A stretch of DNA of 64,000 bases from Fictibacillus nanhaiensis. Its GTDB lineage: Bacteria > Bacillota > Bacilli > Bacillales > Fictibacillaceae. The notes beneath the pieces are model-generated. The model did no database searches and had not been told where the DNA came from. It was given only the letters and a program-made list of their open reading frames with translations. Positions 43,191 to 51,081 of this stretch are shown here, in pieces. Both the position numbers and the translations under genes were made by a program. The stretch's first letter is position 1. The number at the start of each line of letters is the position of its first letter. Where the stretch lies: positions 1,302,001 through 1,366,000 of the forward strand of contig NZ_JAHVJO010000001.1 in NCBI RefSeq assembly GCF_019801215.1, given 5' to 3'.

Positions 43191-43204
43191 TAAAAACGCT
43201 TTCA
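43191..43204. promoter_or_regulatory. cre-like site just upstream of the yisK ribosome site
   Basis: On the minus strand TGAAAGCGTTTTTA, one mismatch to TGWAANCGNTNWCA. Its place next to the Shine-Dalgarno sequence would suit roadblock repression of yisK-gabD-SDR by CcpA. Confidence 0.5.
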
Positions 43205-43367
43205 ACCCAATTAGTTCTACTATATAACCTCCTTCTTTCAACCGTAAAGAAATGTGCTGTTAAATTAATGAACAATAACTAGTTTTTTCTTCGTTTTAAA
43301 ATATGTTAAAATAATGTGTCATCTAAATCTCCCTTATTTTTGGGTAATCGTAATGAGGTTATAAACT

Positions 43368-45125
43368 ATGAAAACTGTACTAAGTACGTTAAATGCTAAA
43401 TATATACACACCTGCCTCGCACTTCGCTATTTAAAAGCCTACAGCGAGCCTGAATTTCCTGTTGCAATTCGGGAGTTTACGATAAAAGATCCGTCCATAA
43501 ACATCGTAACAGATCTATACAGCCAAGCACCTGATGTCCTTGGATTCAGCTGTTACATTTGGAACATCGAAGAAACAATAAAGGTCATTCAAATGTTTAA
43601 GAAAATTAAACCTGAAACGAAGATCGTACTCGGAGGACCTGAAGTTTCCTATGATGTTGCTTATTGGCTGGATCGCATACCAGAAGTGGATTTTATTGTC
43701 GTAAATGAAGGTGAAGAAACGTTCAAACATCTTTTGCAGGAAATACAAGATAATGGTTCAGTTGAAAAGGTGGCTGGACTTGCTTATCGAAAAGAGGGAA
43801 AACCAAAGATTAACGGTCCCCGCGAGAAACTGGAGCTGAAAAATGTTCCCTCTCCATTTCGCTTTGAAGAAGACGTTCAAGATTTATCAAAACGGATTAC
43901 GTATTTTGAAACAAGCCGCGGATGTCCTTATTCTTGTGCGTTCTGCTTATCTTCAATCGAGGTGGGTGTGCGGTATTTTAACCCTGATTCTGTCAAAGAA
44001 GATTTGATCTTTTTAATGGATAACGGCGCAAAAATAATAAAATTCGTTGACCGTACATTCAATATTCGCCGAGATTACGCGCTTGATATGTTTTCTTTCT
44101 TAATAGAAAACCGCCGGCCTGGGGTTGTGTTCCAGTTTGAGATTACAGCAGATATTATGAGACCTGAAGTTATAGAATATTTGAATGAACATGCGCCAAA
44201 AGGATTGTTCCGATTTGAGATCGGTGTGCAATCAACGAATGATGCAGTGAACTTGCTCGTTCAGCGTAAACAAAACTTTGAAAAGCTCACCAGAACCGTA
44301 ACGACCGTCCGTGATGGAGGAAAAATCGTACAGCATCTTGATTTAATTGCAGGATTACCTGAAGAAGATTACACGTCTTTCCGAAAAACATTTAACGACG
44401 TCTTCGCATTCGGTGTTGAGGAAGTTCAGCTCGGCTTTTTAAAAATGCTGCGCGGAACTGGCCTTCGTCTAACAGCAGAACAGCATGATTACGTGTATAT
44501 GGATCATTCTCCATATGAGATCTTAGGAAATCGTGTATTGTCGTTCGATGAGATCATTCGAATTAAGCAAGTAGAAGATGTACTAGAAAAGTATTGGAAC
44601 GACCATCGTATGGATCATACGGTAACCTATTTAATTAACAATGTCTTTGAGTCACCTTTTGATTTCTTCCAAGCGTTTGGCACGTATTGGGAAACAAGAG
44701 GGTGGTCACGAATTGGCCATCAGCTCGAAGATTTGTATACCCGCTTGATTGCGTTTTTGACGGAAGCTGCACCACATGCACTTTTAGCAGCAGAAAGTTT
44801 AATGAAGCTAGATTACTTGGAGCGTCAGCAGTTTAAGCCACGTAAGCCTTGGTGGGAAAATTCACAGAACAAGGAAGAAACGTCTAACGTTTTATCGCTG
44901 TTATCAAAAGACCCTGGAATGATCGAAGGTTTCCCTCACTTAACGGAAAAAGACCTTCATAAGCATGCGTTCGTAACGGAAACAGCGATTGACCCTTTAT
45001 CTGCTAAACGGGAACGGGATGTTGAAAATGATTATTTATTAATAGCATTGTTTGACCCAAAGCAGCAAAACACTTCTATCTACACACTCCCAAAATCCAA
45101 ACTTCTTATTAAAAGGGATGCTTAA
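43368..45125 (+). CDS. B12-binding radical SAM protein (DUF4080 C-terminus)
   Basis: A 585-residue protein. Residues 1-135 resemble a cobalamin-binding Rossmann domain (DVLGFSCYIWNIEETIKVI, VLGGPEVSYD). The radical SAM domain begins at ETSRGCPYSCAFCLSS, with the CxxxCxxC [4Fe-4S] ligands, and shows VDRTFNIRRDYA and FEIGVQS. The C-terminal 200 residues fit DUF4080. No DxHxxG cobalamin motif is obvious, so base-off B12 binding is uncertain. Such enzymes often act as methyltransferases, but no substrate is known. GAGGT precedes the ATG. Monocistronic, with a terminator. Confidence 0.87.
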   Translation: MKTVLSTLNAKYIHTCLALRYLKAYSEPEFPVAIREFTIKDPSINIVTDLYSQAPDVLGFSCYIWNIEETIKVIQMFKKIKPETKIVLGGPEVSYDVAYWLDRIPEVDFIVVNEGEETFKHLLQEIQDNGSVEKVAGLAYRKEGKPKINGPREKLELKNVPSPFRFEEDVQDLSKRITYFETSRGCPYSCAFCLSSIEVGVRYFNPDSVKEDLIFLMDNGAKIIKFVDRTFNIRRDYALDMFSFLIENRRPGVVFQFEITADIMRPEVIEYLNEHAPKGLFRFEIGVQSTNDAVNLLVQRKQNFEKLTRTVTTVRDGGKIVQHLDLIAGLPEEDYTSFRKTFNDVFAFGVEEVQLGFLKMLRGTGLRLTAEQHDYVYMDHSPYEILGNRVLSFDEIIRIKQVEDVLEKYWNDHRMDHTVTYLINNVFESPFDFFQAFGTYWETRGWSRIGHQLEDLYTRLIAFLTEAAPHALLAAESLMKLDYLERQQFKPRKPWWENSQNKEETSNVLSLLSKDPGMIEGFPHLTEKDLHKHAFVTETAIDPLSAKRERDVENDYLLIALFDPKQQNTSIYTLPKSKLLIKRDA

Positions 45126-45169
45126 AACAATGCGTTTCTGAAACAACGGTTTTCTTCTGATTCAATAAA

Positions 45170-45219
45170 AAAACAAGGGCTTCGCATGTGATGTACGTGC
45201 GAGGTCCTTGTTCTTTTAG
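45170..45219 (+). terminator. Terminator after the radical SAM gene
   Basis: Long imperfect stem ACAAGGGCTTCGCATG / CGTGCGAGGTCCTTGT, then TTCTTTT. Confidence 0.75.
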
Positions 45220-45248
45220 ATTCGTATACATTTTGTGTACTCAGAAAT

Positions 45249-45316
45249 TGAGGAATGGGCTCACTCCACTCCCCTTGGAAAGCATGTATTCAGAGGGTAA
45301 ATCACCTCAACAATTC
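45249..45316 (+). repeat. Dispersed palindromic repeat, copy C (right half only)
   Basis: GAGGAATGGGCTCACTCC, CTCCCCTTGGAAAGCATG and GGTAAATCACC follow in the same order as the right half of copies B and D. It is heavily degenerated and lies in a convergent intergenic region. Confidence 0.6.
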
Positions 45317-45345
45317 AGTTCCCACTTAAAACAGCCTTTTTTTCT

Positions 45346-46425
45346 TTATTTCGTTAAAGCAGGTTGTCCGGAAACAAAGACAGGTGAAGGATTTAATACA
45401 ACCACTTGTCCTTTTTTGAGCCCTTTATTTATTTCAACGACTCCCCCTTGCCTTAACCCTGTTTTTACTTTGATTTTATACACTTTCTCTTTTACGAGTA
45501 TCCAAACATATTGACTTCCGTTATCAGTGAAAACCGATTTTTCGGGAATACTTACTGCATTTTCTGCCAATGTTTCAGAAATAATAATCGTAGCGGGCTG
45601 GCCTTCCACCCAATCCGCCTCTTCTTCAACAAGGACGGTCATCGAAAAGGTTTGATCTTTGTCTGTTGGCAGGACAGTTTGAACGGTTCCCTTAAGCTTC
45701 TTCTTATTGTTCGGTGATTGTATTTGAACCGATTTCCCTGTCTTCACAACACGTGCAACGTTTTGGTCAATAATCGCTTTCAGTTCGAAATTTCCTTGTC
45801 CAACAATCGTAAGAATAGGTTCGTCTCCATGTGTTTCATTCACTTCTGAGACTACACCATCTGCAGGACTTTTAACTGAAAGATCTTCAACTTGTTTTGT
45901 TAATTCTGTTATTCCATCTGTCAATACAGAGCTTTCATTCTCAGCCAAACTTTTTTGCAGTTCAGCTTCCGCAAGCTGCTGCTGCAGCATCACTTTAGCA
46001 TCAGCATTGTCTTTCTTTTCATCGAAACTGGAAATCTCCCTTTCCCACTCACTAATCTGAGAAGAATAATGATCAGCACGAACATCGGCCGCTTCTTTTT
46101 CTCTATTAAGCTCACGCAGTTCTTTTTCAATTTCTGCATTCTCATAAGTGAGCAACGTTTGACCAGATGTCACCGTTTCTCCTTTAGAAACCGCAATTTC
46201 ACGAATCGTCCCTCTAGATGGATCGTAATAGATGTGAAACGTGTTCTTAGACTGTGCAGTTCCTGTTACATCCCATTTTTTAATAAAATCGTGTTCTTTT
46301 GAAATCACCGTTTTGAGTCGTGGAGCTTCGATCGCGCTAGATTCTTTTTTATCAAAAATCAAAAGGTTCATTACTAAAAGGAGAATCATCATCAAAGCTG
46401 CAGCTGTCCATTTCCATTTATTCAT
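45346..46425 (-). CDS. HlyD-family periplasmic adaptor-like protein (YknX-like)
   Basis: A 359-residue membrane-fusion-type protein. It has one N-terminal membrane anchor (AAALMMILLLVMNLLIF), a lipoyl half-motif (GTIREIAVSKGETVTSGQTLLTYEN), a helical hairpin rich in Glu, Lys and Ala (about 95-180), a second lipoyl half (VKSPADGVVSEVNET) and a beta-barrel region to the end. In B. subtilis YknX works with the ABC transporter YknYZ and with YknW against the killing factor SDP. Here only the upstream YknW-like gene is present. GGGAGG precedes the ATG. Confidence 0.83.
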   Translation of the reverse strand: MNKWKWTAAALMMILLLVMNLLIFDKKESSAIEAPRLKTVISKEHDFIKKWDVTGTAQSKNTFHIYYDPSRGTIREIAVSKGETVTSGQTLLTYENAEIEKELRELNREKEAADVRADHYSSQISEWEREISSFDEKKDNADAKVMLQQQLAEAELQKSLAENESSVLTDGITELTKQVEDLSVKSPADGVVSEVNETHGDEPILTIVGQGNFELKAIIDQNVARVVKTGKSVQIQSPNNKKKLKGTVQTVLPTDKDQTFSMTVLVEEEADWVEGQPATIIISETLAENAVSIPEKSVFTDNGSQYVWILVKEKVYKIKVKTGLRQGGVVEINKGLKKGQVVVLNPSPVFVSGQPALTK

Positions 46426-46443
46426 TACTTTGTTTGCCTCCCC

Positions 46444-47115
46444 TTACACAAGTTGTCCGCTCACAAGTGCAGCGTATAGAGAATAGAGAACCATCCAGAA
46501 AAGGGAACTTCCAACGGTAACGACAAGGCAATATTTCTTTTCTTTAAAGGATAATTGCCTCAAAGCCAAATACGTTACGATCGTTCCCCAGATCGTAAAC
46601 ACATTGATAAAGTTCAAAAGTTCCTGCCAAAAACCGTGTTTAAAAAATAGAACACCTACTAATCCAAATCCTAACGGCTGCACGACCTCTTCTGCTCCTG
46701 TTGTAAACTGAAAAGGCAATTCGAACGCCAAACCGGCTAAAAACAGCACATAAACGACGCTCATGAGATAAAATAGCTGTTTATATCCAACATCTCGAAA
46801 GAAAACATAAAAAAACAATGTCCCAGTTCCAATGACCAATAGTGGAACGATAATACCCCATACGCCCCCAACTACCGTAACGATATATCGTAACAGTTCA
46901 AGTTCTGCTGCAGACAGCTTAGCTGCTTCAACAAATAATAACGTCTTAAATGAGGGAAAAGCAGCGAAAAAGGACAATGCATGGAGCAATCCACTAACCG
47001 CTAAGATTAGAAAAAATCGCAGCCAAAACCCTTCTTGGTCTCTCTCTTCTTTAATTATAGAAAAATATGTATAAGGCTTAGTTAAAGCAGGAATAAAATG
47101 CGCTCTTCCTGTCAT
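46444..47115 (-). CDS. Yip1 family membrane protein (YknW-like)
   Basis: A 223-residue membrane protein with five hydrophobic segments after a soluble N-terminal part (FIPALTKPYTYFSIIKEER). This organisation is typical of the Yip1 family, which includes B. subtilis YknW, needed for assembly of the YknWXYZ exporter. GGGGGAGG lies before the ATG. The HlyD-like gene follows 18 bases downstream, so the two form a small operon that lacks any ATPase or FtsX-type permease. It is divergent from the GerA-type operon. Confidence 0.78.
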   Translation of the reverse strand: MTGRAHFIPALTKPYTYFSIIKEERDQEGFWLRFFLILAVSGLLHALSFFAAFPSFKTLLFVEAAKLSAAELELLRYIVTVVGGVWGIIVPLLVIGTGTLFFYVFFRDVGYKQLFYLMSVVYVLFLAGLAFELPFQFTTGAEEVVQPLGFGLVGVLFFKHGFWQELLNFINVFTIWGTIVTYLALRQLSFKEKKYCLVVTVGSSLFWMVLYSLYAALVSGQLV

Positions 47116-47274
47116 ACGGCCTCCCCCTTTATCTCTTTATGTGTCTATCGTATCACAGATTTTTACTGGAAATGACAAATATTGAGGCGTTTTTTAAAAA
47201 ATAGGAACTTCTCCGCATAAATCCGTTTTTGAAGCTAAAACTATACCAAATTACTGCAGAAACGGGATGGGTCT

Positions 47275-48831
47275 ATGACTTTCTTTAAGAAGCCTAAAAA
47301 ACTCATAAAAGAAAATGATCAAAATAAAGTTAGCGACACTTCTTGTGAACTTGAGAGCAATGTTTATGAACCACCTCAAACGATTGAAGATCTATTAAAA
47401 AAAGTAAGAGAGCCTTTCTCTTCAACAGAAGATCTAAGAACACATTGGGTAGAGCTAGCTTCCGACAAGAGAAAAATAGCTCTTCTTTTCATTGATTCCA
47501 TCGTTGATAAGCAAATTATACAACAGCAGATATTAAATCCTTTATTTGAGATGAGCAAAGAAATAGATACTATCTCTTTCGAAAAAGTCATTTCACTCGA
47601 CCTTAAAAAACAGACCGATTTTACAAAGTCACAAGAGTTGCTTTTGCTTTCAAATACTCTGATTTTTACTGATGATCCTTCCTGTTACTATTCTGTTGTT
47701 ACTCCTGAAAAAGTAGATCGGGATTTCACTGAACCTGAGAACGAAAAAGTCATAAGAGGTTCCCATGAAGGATTCATTGAAAATATTTCATCGAACGTGG
47801 CACTTATCCGAAAACGTTTAAAAAGTCCTAAACTGCTAGTGAAATATTTTAAGTTAGGAAAAGAAACGCATACGGTTGTTGCTATGATATATGTTGAAAA
47901 CTTAGCAAATCCCTCTCACGTCAAAGAGGTCGAAAAAAGGCTTACATCCATTGAAGCAGATGCCGTCATGACTCCCGGAAATGTGGAGGAAAGTATTGAA
48001 GATAAACCGTTCAGCCCTTTTCCTCAAATGCTAAGTACTGAACGACCTGATCGTGTCGCTGCAAATTTAATGGAAGGGAGAATCGCATTAGTTTACGACA
48101 GTTCTCCTACCGTAAATGTCGTTCCTGTTGATTTTTTTGTTTTTTACCAATCGCCAGATGATTATAATACACGCTGGATTCTCGGATCATTTTTCCGTTT
48201 TATCCGGCTATTTAGTTTCTTTATCGCTATCAGTTTACCGTCCTTTTACATCGCTATTGTATCCTTTCATTTTGAGGTAATACCTTCTGCACTTGTATTA
48301 TTAATGAAGAGTTCACTAGAAAATATTCCTTATCCACCTCTGTTTGAAGCTATGTTAATGGAGCTTACGATTGAGCTGATCCGTGAAGCTTCAGTCCGCC
48401 TTCATACAAAGATTGGTTCTACGATAGCCATCGTTGGGGGTTTAGTAATCGGGGATTCCATCGTTAAAGCAGGACTTGTATCAAACCTCATGATCATTGT
48501 AGTGGCGGTAACAGCAATTGCCGCTTATATTGTTCCTTCTAATGAAATGAGTGGAGCTATACGTCTCTTGCGGTTTCCGCTAATGTTAGCTGCAGCTACT
48601 TTAGGTTTTTTAGGCATCGTATTCTGCTTTATGATCTTGTTTTTTCACCTATGCCGATTGTACTCATTCGGCACCCCATACTTTGCACCAATAGCACCCT
48701 TTCATTTTAGTGATCTTAAGGATACATTTTTCAGAATGCCATTTTGGAAAATGAATACACGTCCAAAAAATATTAGACCGATTAAAGAAAGTCAGGATAA
48801 TCAAACGAGAAAGTGGGATACGGATGAATAA
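47275..48831 (+). CDS. Spore germinant receptor A subunit (GerA family)
   Basis: A 518-residue GerA/GerBA/GerKA-type protein. A long hydrophilic N-terminal domain (about 1-290) contains SNTLIFTDD, EKVIRGSHEGFIE and SNVALIRKRLK; RIALVYDSSPTVNVVPVDFFVF marks the domain boundary. Several membrane segments follow, with PFPPLFEA-like YPPLFEAMLMELTIELIREA and GLVIGDSIVKAG, then a hydrophilic tail. It sits in the spore inner membrane and helps sense nutrients. It is the first gene of an A-B-C operon and overlaps the B gene by eight bases. Which germinant it senses cannot be told from sequence. Confidence 0.93.
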   Translation: MTFFKKPKKLIKENDQNKVSDTSCELESNVYEPPQTIEDLLKKVREPFSSTEDLRTHWVELASDKRKIALLFIDSIVDKQIIQQQILNPLFEMSKEIDTISFEKVISLDLKKQTDFTKSQELLLLSNTLIFTDDPSCYYSVVTPEKVDRDFTEPENEKVIRGSHEGFIENISSNVALIRKRLKSPKLLVKYFKLGKETHTVVAMIYVENLANPSHVKEVEKRLTSIEADAVMTPGNVEESIEDKPFSPFPQMLSTERPDRVAANLMEGRIALVYDSSPTVNVVPVDFFVFYQSPDDYNTRWILGSFFRFIRLFSFFIAISLPSFYIAIVSFHFEVIPSALVLLMKSSLENIPYPPLFEAMLMELTIELIREASVRLHTKIGSTIAIVGGLVIGDSIVKAGLVSNLMIIVVAVTAIAAYIVPSNEMSGAIRLLRFPLMLAAATLGFLGIVFCFMILFFHLCRLYSFGTPYFAPIAPFHFSDLKDTFFRMPFWKMNTRPKNIRPIKESQDNQTRKWDTDE

Positions 48832-49918
48832 ACACACCATAACGTATAGACAGTTGTTTTTTGTGATTGTTCAAACGCAAATTGGGGTTGGCATCCTCTC
48901 TCTCCCCTTTTCATTGTTTACGATCGCAAAGATTGACGGCTGGATGTCTCTGTTATTAGCAGGAATATTTGTTCAATTTTCGATACTGGCAATCTGGAAG
49001 CTATGTGAACGATTTCCACAGCAAACCATCTTTGATATCCTTCCCAAAATAATGGGTGGGAAATTAGGGGTTGTGTTTAACTTTCTTTACACGCTGCATT
49101 TTTTATTCATTACAGTTTTGATCTTAATCTTATACAACAACATCGTATCAAAATGGATTTTTTTTCAGACACCAGGCTGGGTGATTATATTTACACTCGC
49201 AATGGTAGGTGTTTATTTTATTAGCAGTACACCAAGAGAGTTGGCGAGATTCTTTATGTTGGTAACACCTCTCCTTCTCGTTTTATTCTTTTTTATTTTA
49301 TATGCCTATACGGATGTTCATTTTCTATATATCTTACCAATGGGTGAGACGGGCTTTTTAACCATTCTTAAAGGCTCTAAAGATGCTGTGATTTCATTAT
49401 TAGGTTTTGATGCAGCACTCGTGTTTTTAGCCTATACAAATGGAACTTCCACAAAAAAATTAAAGGTCATTTCATTTGCATCTCTTTGTGTAACACTGTT
49501 TTATTGTTTTATCATTTTCACGACCTACATTTTCTTTAATCCAATGGAAATTGTGATCGTTCCAGAACCTGTGTTGTATATGTTAAAAGCCTTTTCTTTT
49601 AAAATCATTGAACGGACAGACTTAATCTTTCTTTCCCTTTGGGTTGTATCAGTAGCTACTTCTTTTATTGGCTATTTATTTGTTACAGTAAAAGGCGTTC
49701 AAAAAATCTTATCGTTAAAGCATCATAAAAAAGCAGCTCCTTATTTAGGCATCGTTGTTGGAATCATTGCTACAATTCCTAGTTCGAAACTAGAAACCCT
49801 TATGTGGAGTAAATACATTGGAATGACCTCTCTGATTCTTTCTGTTTTTTCTCCTATTCTTTTGTTACTGCTTGCGGCCATCCGCAATAAAAAAGAGAAA
49901 GAGGTAATCTCCTCATGA
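48824..49918 (+). CDS. Spore germinant receptor B subunit (GerB family)
   Basis: A 364-residue permease-like membrane protein of the amino acid/polyamine/organocation fold with about ten hydrophobic segments. It opens with ITYRQLFFVIVQTQIGVGILSLPF, the conserved GerB start, and carries FISSTPRELARFF near the middle. In the receptor this subunit is thought to bind the germinant. It overlaps the A gene by eight bases and the C gene by four, so the three are translationally coupled. Confidence 0.93.
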   Translation: MNKHTITYRQLFFVIVQTQIGVGILSLPFSLFTIAKIDGWMSLLLAGIFVQFSILAIWKLCERFPQQTIFDILPKIMGGKLGVVFNFLYTLHFLFITVLILILYNNIVSKWIFFQTPGWVIIFTLAMVGVYFISSTPRELARFFMLVTPLLLVLFFFILYAYTDVHFLYILPMGETGFLTILKGSKDAVISLLGFDAALVFLAYTNGTSTKKLKVISFASLCVTLFYCFIIFTTYIFFNPMEIVIVPEPVLYMLKAFSFKIIERTDLIFLSLWVVSVATSFIGYLFVTVKGVQKILSLKHHKKAAPYLGIVVGIIATIPSSKLETLMWSKYIGMTSLILSVFSPILLLLLAAIRNKKEKEVISS

Positions 49919-51039
49919 ATCAAAAAGGATTGATTTTATTCTGTTCTCTCTTTCTGCTATCAGGCTGTTGGGATCAGTCCCTTCTAAGTGAAACAAAGCT
50001 CATATCAGCTGGTGGAATTGATTATGAAAATGATGGAAAGGTAATTTCAACGGTTGCCGTTCCCCAGGCGATCGCAGCAGAGTCTGGAGAAGAAAATGTG
50101 GCGAATCAAATTTTTTCAACATCGGGATTCACTGCCCGTCAAAGCCGCTTAAAATTAGACCGGGAAGTTTCTGAACGATTAGACGCTTCTAAAAACCTCG
50201 TTTTAGTTTTTGGTGAGAAAACCGCAAAAAAAGATATTTATTTGCTTTTAGATGTTTTTTATAGAGATCCTAAATCCTCATTAAATGCTAAGTTAGCCAT
50301 AACGAAAGGAAAGGCTTCTGATGTAATTAGCACTAAGTTTGAAGAAACCACGTCATCCATTGGCGTTGGAGAATATTTAAGAGATATTATTCGGAGTGCT
50401 GAAGAATCAGCTACTGTACCAGAGGAAAACATCCAATCCATTTGTCCGTTACTATTTGATCCAGGACAGGATTTCGCACTTCCTTATCTTGTACCAAGAA
50501 AGGATGTTGTCGATGTTGAAGGGATTGCTCTTTTTAGTGGTCATAAAATGGCAGGTACGATAACTGGGCCCGATGCCGTTATCTATGTTTTACTTACCGG
50601 AGAAAAGAGTACCATCTCAATGGCCACGACGAAAAAAATTTTAAAGGGGCAAAAAGAAAATATTTTGAACTATGCCTCAATAAAAATCAAAAAAAACAAA
50701 CGCGACTTCAAAGTCAACGTTTCTTCAGACGGAAAAATATCCGCTCATATTGACTTAAAAACAAAGGTAGTAGTAACAGAATATCCTTCTGATAAATTAG
50801 GAGACGAAAAAGTATTAAAAAAACTCGAAAAAAATTTATCAAGAGTCATGACAAAAGATGCCACTAAAATCATTAAACAACTTCAGGAAATGAACAGCGA
50901 CCCTTTTGGAGTCGGAAGAAAAGTCATGGCATTTCATTATCCCACTTGGAAAAAGATCAAATGGTCTGAGGAATATCCGAAGATAAATTTTACAGCTTCT
51001 GTAGATGTTGAGATTATTGGGCATGGAATTATTGAATAA
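49915..51039 (+). CDS. Spore germinant receptor C subunit, lipoprotein (Ger(x)C)
   Basis: A 374-residue lipoprotein. The signal peptide ends LLSGC (Cys18) followed by WDQ, the almost invariant CWD start of GerC proteins. Residues about 20-190 form the N-terminal GerC domain (GGIDYENDGK, SARQSR-like TARQSRLKLDREVSERL). The C-terminal domain has MTKDATKIIKQLQEMNSDPFGVGRKV. It anchors at the outer face of the spore inner membrane. ATGA overlap with the B gene. A terminator follows shared with sbcC. Confidence 0.93.
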   Translation: MNQKGLILFCSLFLLSGCWDQSLLSETKLISAGGIDYENDGKVISTVAVPQAIAAESGEENVANQIFSTSGFTARQSRLKLDREVSERLDASKNLVLVFGEKTAKKDIYLLLDVFYRDPKSSLNAKLAITKGKASDVISTKFEETTSSIGVGEYLRDIIRSAEESATVPEENIQSICPLLFDPGQDFALPYLVPRKDVVDVEGIALFSGHKMAGTITGPDAVIYVLLTGEKSTISMATTKKILKGQKENILNYASIKIKKNKRDFKVNVSSDGKISAHIDLKTKVVVTEYPSDKLGDEKVLKKLEKNLSRVMTKDATKIIKQLQEMNSDPFGVGRKVMAFHYPTWKKIKWSEEYPKINFTASVDVEIIGHGIIE

Positions 51040-51041
51040 TA

Positions 51042-51079
51042 AAAAAAGACTCATGGATAGTTTCCATTGAGTCTTTTTT
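51042..51079. terminator. Bidirectional terminator between gerC-type gene and sbcC
   Basis: Stem AAAAGACTCA-GGA / TTCC-TTGAGTCTTTT with A and T runs on either side. Confidence 0.85.
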
Positions 51080-51081
51080 GT

